A model generated the notes under the pieces. It was not told the DNA's origin. It made no database searches and was given only the letters and a program-made list of their open reading frames with translations. Both the position numbers and the translations under genes were made by a program. 64,000 nt of DNA from Paenibacillus foliorum. Its GTDB lineage: Bacteria; Bacillota; Bacilli; Paenibacillales; NBRC-103111. Shown here piece after piece: positions 8,875 to 17,416 of the stretch (position 1 is the stretch's first letter; each line of letters opens with the position of its first letter). The stretch covers positions 186,001 to 250,000 of the forward strand of contig NZ_WHOD01000128.1 in NCBI RefSeq assembly GCF_013141765.1, in the 5' to 3' direction.

Positions 8875-9102
8875 TCATTCGTTGTCTATGCTCGTCGGGT
8901 ACCCTGCGATGACTAACAATTCTTCAACATTCTCATATCTCAGTGCGTAGGCTAAGGAAATTACAATTTCTTTGGAGGGCTGGAATCTGCCGTTCTCTAT
9001 TGAATTGAGTATCGAATAGCTAATGCTCGCCTTTTCTCCTAATTTGCGTAATGAAATGTCCCTTTGCTGCCGTAGTTCCTTAAGCTTGCTAGAAAAATCC
9101 AA
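8875..9102 (-). CDS. Small XRE-family DNA-binding protein
   Basis: 75 residues, almost entirely a Cro/C1-type helix-turn-helix: LKELRQQRDISLRKLGEKA, then SYSILNSIENGRFQPSK. No effector domain. The start is a TTG at 9102 with GGAGG 8 bases upstream. It lies 50 bases before yhfC in the same direction and may be co-transcribed with it. Target unknown. Confidence 0.85.
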   Translation of the reverse strand: MDFSSKLKELRQQRDISLRKLGEKASISYSILNSIENGRFQPSKEIVISLAYALRYENVEELLVIAGYPTSIDNE

Positions 9103-9143
9103 TGTACTGCCTCCGTATCATTTCGTCATTTGTATTCCCTAAT

Positions 9144-9617
9144 CTACAGGGTAAGGTCTGTTAGAACAGCTTCAGAAACGGCTGCCAAAGCTTTGCCATC
9201 CAGAAATATTTGAAGCCCTCGACGGCCTGAACTTATACTGACTGGATTAACCTCTGAAACGGAAAGATCCATGTACAAGGGATATTTCTTCTTAACACCC
9301 AAAGGCGATACCCCTCCGCGTATATAACCCGTCAGAGCTTGAATTTCTTTTACCGGAACCATCTCGACCTTCTTATTTCCACTCACTTGAGCCAATCCTT
9401 TTAAGTTCAGCTCTTTGTCCCCAGGGATGCATGCCATAATAATTCCGGTTTTATCACCGCGCAATACTAACGTTTTGAATAGATGATCCACCGGCAAGCC
9501 TACTTTTTCAGCCACTGTAAAGGCATCTAGCTGATCCTCATTCCACTCATATTCATACAATGTATAAGATGTATGAGCCGAATCTAACATTCGGCAGGCA
9601 TTCGTTTTCGCTGACAT
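9144..9617 (-). CDS. ybaK: YbaK/EbsC-type Cys-tRNA(Pro) deacylase
   Basis: 157 residues, the usual length. Residues around HLFKTLVLRGDK carry the conserved lysine of the YbaK editing site, followed by GDKELNLKGLAQVSG and YIRGGVSPLG typical of the family. It hydrolyses cysteine mischarged on tRNA-Pro. ATG 9617 has AAGGAGAAGC just upstream; a GTG at 9638 gives a longer product without support. It sits between a phosphoesterase gene and the XRE gene, all on the minus strand. Confidence 0.9.
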   Translation of the reverse strand: MSAKTNACRMLDSAHTSYTLYEYEWNEDQLDAFTVAEKVGLPVDHLFKTLVLRGDKTGIIMACIPGDKELNLKGLAQVSGNKKVEMVPVKEIQALTGYIRGGVSPLGVKKKYPLYMDLSVSEVNPVSISSGRRGLQIFLDGKALAAVSEAVLTDLTL

Positions 9618-9647
9618 AGCTTCTCCTTGCTCCTTCACTAGATTTCA

Positions 9648-10373
9648 TTATATATTAACTCGTGCGTTCCTGAGGACCTTGGCCATCATTTCCGCATTGG
9701 GGTAATCTGAAGCTTGATACTGCATGACAACCTCTTCAATATCAAAGCTTACTCGTTCAATAGAGGTTCTAATAGCCCCTTCTGTTATCTCTATAGTAGC
9801 ATAGGAGGCCATAGCCAAACTGTCAAAGGGGAGCCCCACACTCCCTGTGTTCATGATCACTTTACCATTCAAATATCTGGTGTAGGGTTTGTGAACATGA
9901 GCGTAGATGTAAATTTGAGCGTCCTTGGATGACATCAGCTTGGATTTAATAATTTCATCATCCGCACCAGGAGGTACAATTTCAAACAAACTATCCGGTG
10001 TGGCATGAAAAAGGTGCAGAGCTACGCCTTCGACCCTAACATTGATTTCTGTAGGCAGCTGAGCCAAATAATCGATATCGGTCTGATCTAATTTTGATAC
10101 AACCCAATCCCGTTCGCGATTCATCATTTCCAAAGCGGTATCGGCAACCTCGCCCTTGCGGACACCACGAACGACCCACTCATCTGCGTTGCCCTTAATT
10201 ACCTCTGCATTCAAGGAACGAATCAAATCCATGGATCGTTTCGGTTCTGGGCCGCGGTAACATAAATCCCCCATCACATATATTTTATCGACATTCTTTT
10301 TATTGATATCTATTAATACCTTTTCCAATGCATGCGCATTCCCATGGATGTCGGATATACAAGCAATCTTCAT
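9648..10373 (-). CDS. Calcineurin-like metallophosphoesterase (YfcE/MJ0936-like)
   Basis: 241 residues with the five metal-binding blocks in order: SDIHGN, GDLCYRGP, GNADEW, LFHATPD, and YAHVHKPY. This spacing matches small bacterial phosphodiesterases of the MJ0936/YfcE type acting on nucleotides or other phosphodiesters. GAGGAG lies 9 bases before ATG 10373. It ends 30 bases before ybaK begins, so the two may share a transcript. True substrate unknown. Confidence 0.85.
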   Translation of the reverse strand: MKIACISDIHGNAHALEKVLIDINKKNVDKIYVMGDLCYRGPEPKRSMDLIRSLNAEVIKGNADEWVVRGVRKGEVADTALEMMNRERDWVVSKLDQTDIDYLAQLPTEINVRVEGVALHLFHATPDSLFEIVPPGADDEIIKSKLMSSKDAQIYIYAHVHKPYTRYLNGKVIMNTGSVGLPFDSLAMASYATIEITEGAIRTSIERVSFDIEEVVMQYQASDYPNAEMMAKVLRNARVNI

Positions 10374-10383
10374 ACGATTCAAC

Positions 10384-10933
10384 TCCTCAAATTGTCATTA
10401 AGTTTAAATTTACCATTAGTAACGGCCAATGTCTAAAATTTTCCCCGAATTTTCTGGCTCAGTACCGAAATCAGCGCTTAACGAAATCACTCGATTTCGG
10501 CTCCTTACCCAGCTCAGCGCTTAACAAGACCTTACGAACTGCAACTCACAGCGCACAAGCATTATTCGAGAGCTACTGCCTACCCTCACCTCAAATCCTG
10601 CATCTATACAGCCTCCGTTTTATCGGCTTACCCTCAAATCCTGCAGCTATACAGCCTTTTGGCCGTTTAATCGGCAGTCTTGGTAAATTCATGCAAATAT
10701 GCAGCTCTTTTTTCATTCTTAGCTGAAACCGGGTCGCTTTGCAATAAATTGCTGTACTTTTGCAGTTCTTCCTCTCACAAGCCAATTTCGGTAGCTAATA
10801 ACTGCATGTTTGCAGGTTTGTGCAGGCTGATGATCAGAGGAGAGTCAAGCACTGCTTATGAAGTTGAATCCATTTTCTCACTACAAAAGCAAAGGCTTCA
10901 ATGAGAAGATAGGCCCTCATAGAAACTCGCAGC
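10384..10933. repeat. Repeat-rich intergenic region with five CTGCA..TGCAG palindromes
   Basis: About 650 bases without a real gene. Left part: the 11-mer CAGCGCTTAAC occurs at about 10471 and 10523, flanking the hairpin CGAAATC-actc-GATTTCG. Right part (10600-10820): five imperfect palindromes of the form CTGCA-NN-TNTGCAG at about 10611, 10648, 10696, 10756 and 10808, spaced 37 to 60 bases. The same family recurs at 23372-23545. Transcription is not evident. Confidence 0.7.
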
Positions 10934-10976
10934 AAAAAAGTCCTCCGTCTGAGTCATTACTCGGCGGAGGACCTTT
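10934..10976 (-). terminator. Terminator after the AI-2E permease gene
   Basis: GTCCTCCG...CGGAGGAC with inner GAGT/ACTC; on the minus strand it is followed by six T, and on the plus strand by CTTTT, so it may work in both directions. Confidence 0.85.
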
Positions 10977-11045
10977 TGGATTTGTCGAAAGCTGCTTACT
11001 TGGAACAACCTCTTAGAGGTTTCAATTATTTACATATATTACCTT

Positions 11046-12050
11046 TTAAGTGGATGTATCCACATCGAGAATATCCAATAGGAAGACGAAAACTGGAATC
11101 CCCACGATCAAACCCCACGTACCAAAGTAATGCTGAGAGAAAATAAGAACAATAAACGTATAGAACATAGGGAGATTCATTTTGGAAGACATAAGCTTCG
11201 GATTTAAGAAATACCCTTCAAGGAAATGAAGCACAGCAATCATGGCAACCACATAGATGATCATCATATGACCGCCTACGTTATAGCCGATAATGCATAG
11301 TGGAATCAATGAAATCAGGAAGCCAGCCACAGGAATCAAGCTAAGCAGGAAGATCATAACCGCCAGAGCAAAAAGGTACGGGAAGCCTAGAATCCATAGC
11401 CCAATCACAGTGAAAATAGTATTAAAGAGGGCAATAAGAATTTGAGCCTCAATAACTTTACCGAAGGACAGAATGAACTTATTGCCGAAATATTCAAGCT
11501 CCTCATAGAGCCAGGAGACTTTGCTTGTTTTGAGCTTGGAGGTAAATGCAGCAATTCTATTCTTCTCAAGAATAAAGAACAAGCTTAGAATGGTCGATAG
11601 AATAAAGGTTGTTCCCCAGTTGCTGAACCTAAGGATATATTCGAAGCCCTGCTTAACATAAGCTTGTAAATTGAGATCTTTTAACGTTTTATATACATAT
11701 CGGGAAAGCTCATCATCAGGTGCAGGCAAGCTCGTCAAACCGATCAAAATTTCTTTTAAATGTATGATCTGAACAAAGACCTTCGGCAAGTAATTAACGA
11801 TCGCATAAACTAAGATGGAAATCATCGTGACATATAGCAATATAATAATGACCTTGCTGTTAATCTGCACATATCTATTAAGCCTTCTTGTCAAAAACCG
11901 TTGAATACTACTCATAATAAAGGCTATTAGAAAGGTCAAAAGTACTAGGTTCAACATGTCCTTAATACTAATCATCAACAAGCAAATTAGAAAAAGGATC
12001 GAAAATCGTCTTACCGTTAAATTCAAAAAAAATTGCTTAATATTGTCCAT
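11046..12050 (-). CDS. AI-2E family transporter (PerM/YtvI-like)
   Basis: 334 residues with about eight membrane segments: a group of two near the N-terminus, one near residue 65, and the rest in the C-terminal half. The region FPYLFALAVMIFLLSLIPVAG with the conserved I-P-x-x-G is typical of the family, as is the C-terminal GLIVGIPVFVFL. Members include the autoinducer exporter TqsA, sodium/proton antiporters and permeases of unknown cargo. GGAGA 9 bases before ATG 12050 decides the start. Substrate unknown. Confidence 0.85.
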   Translation of the reverse strand: MDNIKQFFLNLTVRRFSILFLICLLMISIKDMLNLVLLTFLIAFIMSSIQRFLTRRLNRYVQINSKVIIILLYVTMISILVYAIVNYLPKVFVQIIHLKEILIGLTSLPAPDDELSRYVYKTLKDLNLQAYVKQGFEYILRFSNWGTTFILSTILSLFFILEKNRIAAFTSKLKTSKVSWLYEELEYFGNKFILSFGKVIEAQILIALFNTIFTVIGLWILGFPYLFALAVMIFLLSLIPVAGFLISLIPLCIIGYNVGGHMMIIYVVAMIAVLHFLEGYFLNPKLMSSKMNLPMFYTFIVLIFSQHYFGTWGLIVGIPVFVFLLDILDVDTST

Positions 12051-12192
12051 CGATTCGTCTCCATTCAAGTAGCCTAACTATGTTTAGTCTATACACTTAG
12101 TCTACAGAAATAGAAGCTTTATGGCAATCAAATAATTCGATAAAATATTACAAAAAGTGCATGTATATGCACTCCTTATGAACTAGTATCAC

Positions 12193-12882
12193 CTAAATTT
12201 CTATCTCGTCACCTGGCACCATCACTTTACCATTAATCCCCTGTGCTTCCAACTGCTTAACGAAAGCTTCAGCATCCTGCTTAATTATAGGGAATGAATT
12301 ATAGTGGACAGGAATGACCAGCTTTGCCTTATACCATTTGGCTGCTTGGAGCGCATCCTCCGGCCCCATCGTATAATGCCCTCCTATCGGTATGAAGGCT
12401 ACATCGATTTTTTCACGTTTGCCTATAAGCTTCATATCTCGGGATAGTCCAGTATCACCTGTATGCAAAATTGTTTTACCTTCCGCACGTATGATGAATC
12501 CTGCAGCCAGCCCCCCGTATAATATTGTTTTGTTCTCCTCATCAACGATGCCAGAGCTATGAAGCGCATGAACCATCTTAGCCTGAGCGAAGCCAAGATC
12601 AACTGTTCCTCCAATATTCATACCGATTGTCTCGACTCCTTTCCAAGACATATAGGCAGCTAGCTCTACATTAGAGACTACGGGAATATGATTCGCTTGG
12701 GCGATTGGCGCAGCATCGAGAATATGATCCATATGAGAATGGGTCAAGAGGACGGCGTCCGTCTTAATAGCTTCCGGCTTCACAACCGCTAATGCGTTGC
12801 CGCTGAGGAATGGATCAATAATAAGCGATTTTCCATTCGTTTCTATTTGTACTGCGGAATGTCCGTGATAAATAATTTTCAT
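12193..12882 (-). CDS. UPF0173-type metal-dependent hydrolase (metallo-beta-lactamase fold)
   Basis: 229 residues, the usual length for UPF0173/YtkL. The N-terminal YHGHSAVQIE and LIIDPFLSGN precede the zinc motif LLTHSHMDHILD (HxHxDH); later HTGDTGLSRDM and PVHYN supply further ligands. The fold hydrolyses ester or related bonds; the substrate is unknown. AGGAA and AAGGAAGGG lie just upstream of the ATG. Confidence 0.88.
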   Translation of the reverse strand: MKIIYHGHSAVQIETNGKSLIIDPFLSGNALAVVKPEAIKTDAVLLTHSHMDHILDAAPIAQANHIPVVSNVELAAYMSWKGVETIGMNIGGTVDLGFAQAKMVHALHSSGIVDEENKTILYGGLAAGFIIRAEGKTILHTGDTGLSRDMKLIGKREKIDVAFIPIGGHYTMGPEDALQAAKWYKAKLVIPVHYNSFPIIKQDAEAFVKQLEAQGINGKVMVPGDEIEI

Positions 12883-12964
12883 TTCCTCAACACCCTTCCT
12901 TTGAATACGAGTTTAATGCTCATTATACAATATGGATCAAACGGAGACATCCTATTACGATTCC

Positions 12965-13855
12965 TCATGTCTGTTCATTAAATATTTGTTTCGTAAATGA
13001 GATCCATTCCCTCGTCGCCAAGGACATGTATCCCTCCTTTCTCCAAGCCATCACCAGCTCCCACGGAATAGTTGGATTGATCAAAGAAACCGCTTTAATC
13101 TTATTAGGATTAAGTACCCTGCAGATGATGTCAGGCAGCATGGCGATGCCCAAATCAGCACTTACCATTTCACCGATAAAATCCCATTGAGAGCTTTCAT
13201 AAACGATATAGGGTGTATAACCTATTGCGCGGCACTCGCTAATGATCCGGTCATGCAATGCAAAATCACGGCTGAACAGAATAAAACGTTCCTCCGCCAA
13301 ATCCGTAAGTTCAACCTGCGGCCGCTGCGCCAGTTTATGCGTTGGATGCATAATAACCTTCAGCCGATCCTCTATGAGAGGGTACGTATCGAATTCCGCC
13401 TGATCAACAGGACCTAAGAGAACTCCAACATCAAGTGTTCCGTCCGCAATACTTTCCTCGATTTTCCTTGCCCCGTCCTCCACCATCTTGATCGTAATTC
13501 CCGGATATTGCTCCTGAAACCGTTTGAGCACCTCAGGGAAAAACCTCGATCCGGCCATTGGAGGAAGCCCCATCCGAATGCTGCCCTTATTCAAATAAGT
13601 CAGGTCGTTTATTTCCGTCATCAGACCATCGTATAGCTGAAGAATCGGGCCGGCATGATTCAATATCGCTTCACCCGCATTCGTCAGTTTAATCTGTTTT
13701 CCATCCCGAGCAAACACTTCAATATTGAGTTCATTCTCCAAATTTTTGATCATTTTGCTGATCGTCGGCTGTGTGATATGCAACGCTTCGGCAGCTTTTG
13801 TAAAGCTGTTATGACGTACGATTTCGGAAATATATTTTAAATGGCGTATTTCCAT
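12965..13855 (-). CDS. cidR: LysR-family regulator, CidR-like
   Basis: 296 residues. The winged helix reads YISEIVRHNSFTKAAEALH then QPTISKMIKNLE; the effector domain follows. It is divergent from the cidA/cidB pair at 13971-15019, the arrangement of CidR in staphylococci and bacilli, where the regulator responds to acetate and overflow metabolism. GAGGGG 9 bases before ATG 13855 fixes the start. The name rests on context and general similarity, not on a diagnostic residue. Confidence 0.8.
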   Translation of the reverse strand: MEIRHLKYISEIVRHNSFTKAAEALHITQPTISKMIKNLENELNIEVFARDGKQIKLTNAGEAILNHAGPILQLYDGLMTEINDLTYLNKGSIRMGLPPMAGSRFFPEVLKRFQEQYPGITIKMVEDGARKIEESIADGTLDVGVLLGPVDQAEFDTYPLIEDRLKVIMHPTHKLAQRPQVELTDLAEERFILFSRDFALHDRIISECRAIGYTPYIVYESSQWDFIGEMVSADLGIAMLPDIICRVLNPNKIKAVSLINPTIPWELVMAWRKEGYMSLATREWISFTKQIFNEQT

Positions 13856-13887
13856 GGATAAGAACCCCTCGTTCTCATAGACAAATG

Positions 13888-13902
13888 GAATGAAAATCAT
13901 TC
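13888..13902. promoter_or_regulatory. Candidate LysR/CidR operator
   Basis: GAATGA-AAA-TCATTC, a perfect 15-base inverted repeat, sits between the divergent cidR and cidA genes. LysR boxes are short inverted repeats of this size (T-N11-A). Confidence 0.5.
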
Positions 13903-13970
13903 TATATATTCATTTTACTCATGTTAACCAACTTCGTATACTAGGTGTAGAGAAGAAAGGGGCGGAAATA

Positions 13971-14342
13971 ATGAAGCTGCTGTTAAAAACAATCATCCAG
14001 GTCCTATTATTTATCGTCCTCGCCAGAATATCCAATTTAATCGTTGCATGGCTTCATATTCCAGTGCCCGGCAGTATTATAGGCATTATCATCCTATTCA
14101 CGCTTCTTAAACTCAAAGTCCTCCGGTTGGATTGGATTGAGTATGGCTCCAAGTGGCTGCTATCCGAGATGCTCCTGTTCTTCATTCCTTCAACGGTTGC
14201 GATCATCAATTATAAAAATCTGGTGATCCATAGCGGATTCCGAATAGCAATCATAATCTTATGCAGCACAATCGCCGTCATGATTTGCACCGGTCTCATG
14301 GGCCAATTATTTATGGGGCGCAAAGAGAGGTCAAGCCGATGA
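13971..14342 (+). CDS. cidA: CidA/LrgA family holin-like membrane protein
   Basis: 123 residues, four membrane segments. The conserved signature VAWLHIPVPGSIIGIIILF and WLLSEMLLFFIPSTV are those of CidA/LrgA. These proteins are compared with phage holins and modulate murein hydrolase activity and programmed lysis, or help carry small acids with CidB. AAGGGGCGG precedes ATG 13971. The stop overlaps the start of cidB (ATGATGA), showing translational coupling. Confidence 0.9.
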   Translation: MKLLLKTIIQVLLFIVLARISNLIVAWLHIPVPGSIIGIIILFTLLKLKVLRLDWIEYGSKWLLSEMLLFFIPSTVAIINYKNLVIHSGFRIAIIILCSTIAVMICTGLMGQLFMGRKERSSR

Positions 14343-15019
14343 TGAGCGCCATTTTCTGGTTATTCGGCACCCTATTAGTTTATTGGGCATCCAAATGCTT
14401 ATACCGTACTTATAAAAAAATGTATTTGACACCGCTGTTAGTTACGCCGATGATCATTATCACTGTCATAGAATGGGCAGGTGTTTCTTTTAATACGTAT
14501 GATAAAGGAGTCGGTTGGCTTACCGATTTGGTGGAGCCTGCTACTATTGCACTTGCGGTAATTCTGTACAAAAATTGGGATCATTTGAAGAAGAATGCTT
14601 GGGCCATTATCGTATGCGTCGGCTGCGGCGCAATTGCGGCTATTGTGACCTCAGCAGGATTCTCTTATTTGCTCGGGCTATCGCCGGAAATTATGGACAG
14701 TCTGGCACCGCGTTCTGCCACAACTCCAATAGCTATTTCTATATCATCCAATATCGGAGGTATTCCTACGATAACCGCTGTCGCCACTCTCTTCACTGGA
14801 CTGCTCAGCTTGATCGTAGGCCCGTTAATCGTTAAATGGTTCCGTATTCAGCATCCCCTTGCGCGGGGCGTTCTGTATGGAACCAGCGCACATTCGGCAG
14901 GAATCAGCAAAGCTATGGAGTATGATGCCGTCTCCGGTTCCATTGCTGCTATAGCCATGATGGCAACTGCTTTCATTACACTGATTGCAGCGCCCTGGCT
15001 CGTTCTAATGTTTCAATGA
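14339..15019 (+). CDS. cidB: CidB/LrgB family membrane protein
   Basis: 226 residues with about six to seven membrane segments. TPLLVTPMIIITVI, ATIALAVILYKNW, SLAPRSATTPIAISIS and GTSAHSAGISKA are the LrgB family blocks; the ATTPIA and H-x-x-G regions are well conserved. It works with CidA. It starts inside the last codons of cidA with a 4-base overlap, so the two form one operon driven from the cidR-cidA gap. Confidence 0.92.
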   Translation: MMSAIFWLFGTLLVYWASKCLYRTYKKMYLTPLLVTPMIIITVIEWAGVSFNTYDKGVGWLTDLVEPATIALAVILYKNWDHLKKNAWAIIVCVGCGAIAAIVTSAGFSYLLGLSPEIMDSLAPRSATTPIAISISSNIGGIPTITAVATLFTGLLSLIVGPLIVKWFRIQHPLARGVLYGTSAHSAGISKAMEYDAVSGSIAAIAMMATAFITLIAAPWLVLMFQ

Positions 15020-15021
15020 TC

Positions 15022-15295
15022 CTAATCCAGAAAATCAAATTCTAAGTATATTTTATTTGAATGATGTATTTTAGCGCTATTCCCATCGAAGTTAATAACA
15101 CAATCTTGAATCATGAAGGATAATACCCTTTCGCCATTGTCCTCAATTAGGTTCAGGAGATGTTTCAAATTCAATACGATCACAAGCAAACTCAGTAACT
15201 TCTTTACTATGATTATATTGTGAGACTATTAATTTATTGGAATTATGTTTTGTTTTTTGGCAAAATGAATACAAGCTTCTTAGCATTTGTGACAT
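15022..15295 (-). pseudogene. Probable frameshifted small gene, unknown family
   Basis: An ATG at 15295 has AAAGGAGC 8 bases upstream and opens a 50-codon frame ending at 15143 (MSQMLRSLYSFCQKTK...). The next frame then stays open to TAG at 15022 with gene-like composition (LLNLIEDNGERVLSFMIQD...). A single-base shift near 15150-15170 would join the two into one protein of about 90 residues. Alternatively only the first 50-codon frame is a real gene. It follows the coiled-coil gene at 15326 by 30 bases. No family recognised. Confidence 0.4.
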
Positions 15296-15325
15296 TAATA
15301 AAGCTCCTTTATATGAAAAATTAGA

Positions 15326-15514
15326 TTATTGAATAGATGGCATACCCATTTTGCTTCTAATTAATGAAATGGTCATTTTATGCTCATCGATTGTTTTCTT
15401 ATACTGTTCTAATTGTTTTAAGAAGAGCTTATATTCTTCCTCAGCTGCTTTTAATTCTTGCTCTGCTATAATTAATCTGACCCCTAACTCTTCTCTTGCA
15501 TTTAATTCGTCCAA
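15326..15514 (-). CDS. Small coiled-coil protein (62 aa), unknown
   Basis: Hypothetical. Nearly the whole chain is charged helix with heptad-like spacing (LIIAEQELKAAEEEYKLF, then LEQYKKTIDEHKMT). GAGGGAG lies 8 bases before a TTG start at 15514. It is small, AT rich and stands with two other tiny genes on the same strand. No domain or function recognised. Confidence 0.6.
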   Translation of the reverse strand: MDELNAREELGVRLIIAEQELKAAEEEYKLFLKQLEQYKKTIDEHKMTISLIRSKMGMPSIQ

Positions 15515-15569
15515 AAGTTTTCTCCCTCATATGAACTTAATAGTTTATCGTATTTAATTTCAGCCTTCC

Positions 15570-15758
15570 TTATTTAGAGAATTTAGCTTTTAATCTTGCC
15601 GCTTCGGCCTCTGCCTCAGTAAACCCGTCCTTAATCAGCTTCTTTTTAATTCTCACAGCAAATAGATCGGCACCAAGCTCCAGTTCTGGAGTTTGGGCTT
15701 CTTTGTAACGGTCTGCCATTATTTCAATTGCATTTTGCAGCAAAAATTCCTTATCCAT
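15570..15758 (-). CDS. Small hypothetical protein (62 aa)
   Basis: Hypothetical. The product starts MDKEFLLQNAIEIMADR and ends with an acidic-basic helix (TEAEAEAARLKAKFSK). GAGAGGGG 6 bases before ATG 15758 supports a real gene and this start rather than one further upstream. No motif recognised. Confidence 0.6.
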   Translation of the reverse strand: MDKEFLLQNAIEIMADRYKEAQTPELELGADLFAVRIKKKLIKDGFTEAEAEAARLKAKFSK

Positions 15759-16178
15759 AGTTCCCCTCTCCCGTGCAAATAAAATTGGACTTTCACAGTA
15801 TTTAGCATTAACCAATTAATTCTATTCCTTATTATTCTAACATACAAAGTTCAAAGATTATTCTAAATGGAAAAAGGACCTCTCTCGAGGCCCCTCTCAA
15901 CGGTGAATTGATTGTTGGTACAAATGCCATGAATCTTAACGAAAGCTCAGTATAACCTATCCACAATATTGCAGTACGTGTACTACACTAACGTGTATTT
16001 GGCACATCCCTCCGCTTCTATATCGATTCAACAACAAATTCCCTAGTATTGCTCGTTAGATCGCCCAACGGAACCACACCTCTCTTTTCACCGTTAATTG
16101 TATTATGGCTCTATTGCTGCATTATTATTCATGAGTTTTTAAACCCGTAATACGCGTTGCGAAAAAAGGAACTTGTGA
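15759..16178. other. Intergenic stretch with one terminator
   Basis: About 420 bases without a convincing gene on either strand. It holds a minus-direction terminator at 15871-15893 (GGGGCCTC-gaga-GAGGTCC then TTTTT), about 285 bases beyond the MFS stop at 16179. Nothing else stands out. Confidence 0.5.
15871..15893 (-). terminator. Intrinsic terminator, minus direction
   Basis: GGGGCCTC and GAGGTCC arms with a four-base loop and a following run of five T on the minus strand. It probably ends transcripts from the MFS/ROK operon or an unseen short RNA. Confidence 0.65.
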
Positions 16179-17411
16179 TTAAAAGGCTGTGGAATTCGAT
16201 TTACGCTCATTTAAAAAATCTTTCCTTTTCAAGAAGCCATTCAATTTTTCTGAAAACAAGAACATAGCTGCAGCAGAAGCACCGATAAAAAACGGAAAGA
16301 TTCCGATGGTTGAATAGGAAGCTAGGAAACCGAGAAGAGGAGGCATAAACGTACTCCCCGTATAGGCTACAGCCATTTGATAACCCATAATGGTCTGTGA
16401 ATGCTTTTTCCCGAAACGTACCGGCGTTTCATGCAGCATACACGGATAAATCGGTGCCAAACCTAATCCGACTATCATAAAACCCGCAAGCGAGAAGCCG
16501 GTAGGCAATGGCAAGAATAGTAGCGCCGCACCGACTAATGCCGTGATTTGCCCTCCCCGAATGAGAACACGGTTACTCATCTTGAAAGTAATAAAACCGG
16601 TAACAAATCTGCCGATTGTGATGCCCGCGTAGAATAGGGAAACCCATTGTGCCGCTACCGCTGCGGGCAATTCCTTCACATTTACAAGAAAGCTGCTTCC
16701 CCACAGCCCCATCGTTGCTTCGACACCGCAATAAAACAAGAAGGAGAACAGAGCCAGCTTAACCCCCTTAATCTGCAAAGGTTTATTATTTTCAGATGAT
16801 TCTTCATCTGCTTGCCCCTTGCTATCTTCCGGTTCTTCACTTGATGGGACCTTGCTATTACTAGCCACCCGATTCCATAAAGGCAGCGTGATAAAAAGGA
16901 TGACAACCAGGGCAAACTGAATTCCGGCAACCGTCAGGTAACCTTGTCTCCAGAAGTTTTGCCCCGAAATAAACTGAGCCATAATAATCGGACCGAGTGT
17001 AGCCCCGACTCCCCAGAAGCAATGCAACCAGCTCATGTGGTGTGCTTTGTAGTGAGCAGCAACGTAATTGTTTAGTCCTGCATCCACCGATCCTCCGCCT
17101 AATCCTAGAGGGATAGCACATATCAATAACCAAACAAGCGATGGAGAAACAGCAAAGCCTAGCAAAGCGCCGGCTGTCATTATACAGCTGACCAGTGTTA
17201 CTTTACCCGTTCCGAAACGTTTAAGTACGGTTCCACTTGCCAAACTGGACACAATCGTGCCAGCCGCTATTGTCATAGATAACAAGCCGGCCGTCTCAAG
17301 CGGCACTTTATAGTCCAATTGCATGACAGGCCACGCTGCTCCCAGCAATGAATCAGGCAATCCCAAGCTGATGAAAGCCAAATAGATAATTAACAAAAAG
17401 AATGTAGCCAT
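16179..17411 (-). CDS. MFS transporter, sugar-porter-like
   Basis: 410 residues, 12 membrane segments with a charged central loop (about residues 185-210). GLPDSLLGAAWPVMQ near the start and GLGGGSVDAGLNNYVA with HCFWGVGATLGP are typical of MFS proteins near the FucP/YfkF type. The gene starts 5 bases after the stop of a ROK regulator, so they are one operon, and the regulator suggests that a carbohydrate or its derivative is moved. GGAGAACAGG lies in the end of the ROK gene. Confidence 0.88.
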   Translation of the reverse strand: MATFFLLIIYLAFISLGLPDSLLGAAWPVMQLDYKVPLETAGLLSMTIAAGTIVSSLASGTVLKRFGTGKVTLVSCIMTAGALLGFAVSPSLVWLLICAIPLGLGGGSVDAGLNNYVAAHYKAHHMSWLHCFWGVGATLGPIIMAQFISGQNFWRQGYLTVAGIQFALVVILFITLPLWNRVASNSKVPSSEEPEDSKGQADEESSENNKPLQIKGVKLALFSFLFYCGVEATMGLWGSSFLVNVKELPAAVAAQWVSLFYAGITIGRFVTGFITFKMSNRVLIRGGQITALVGAALLFLPLPTGFSLAGFMIVGLGLAPIYPCMLHETPVRFGKKHSQTIMGYQMAVAYTGSTFMPPLLGFLASYSTIGIFPFFIGASAAAMFLFSEKLNGFLKRKDFLNERKSNSTAF

Positions 17412-17416
17412 ATTGT

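Noticed and set aside
10596-10825. Possible CRISPR array
   Set aside because: The repeats are only 15-20 bases, degenerate palindromes, spacers vary and share sequence, and no cas gene is present.
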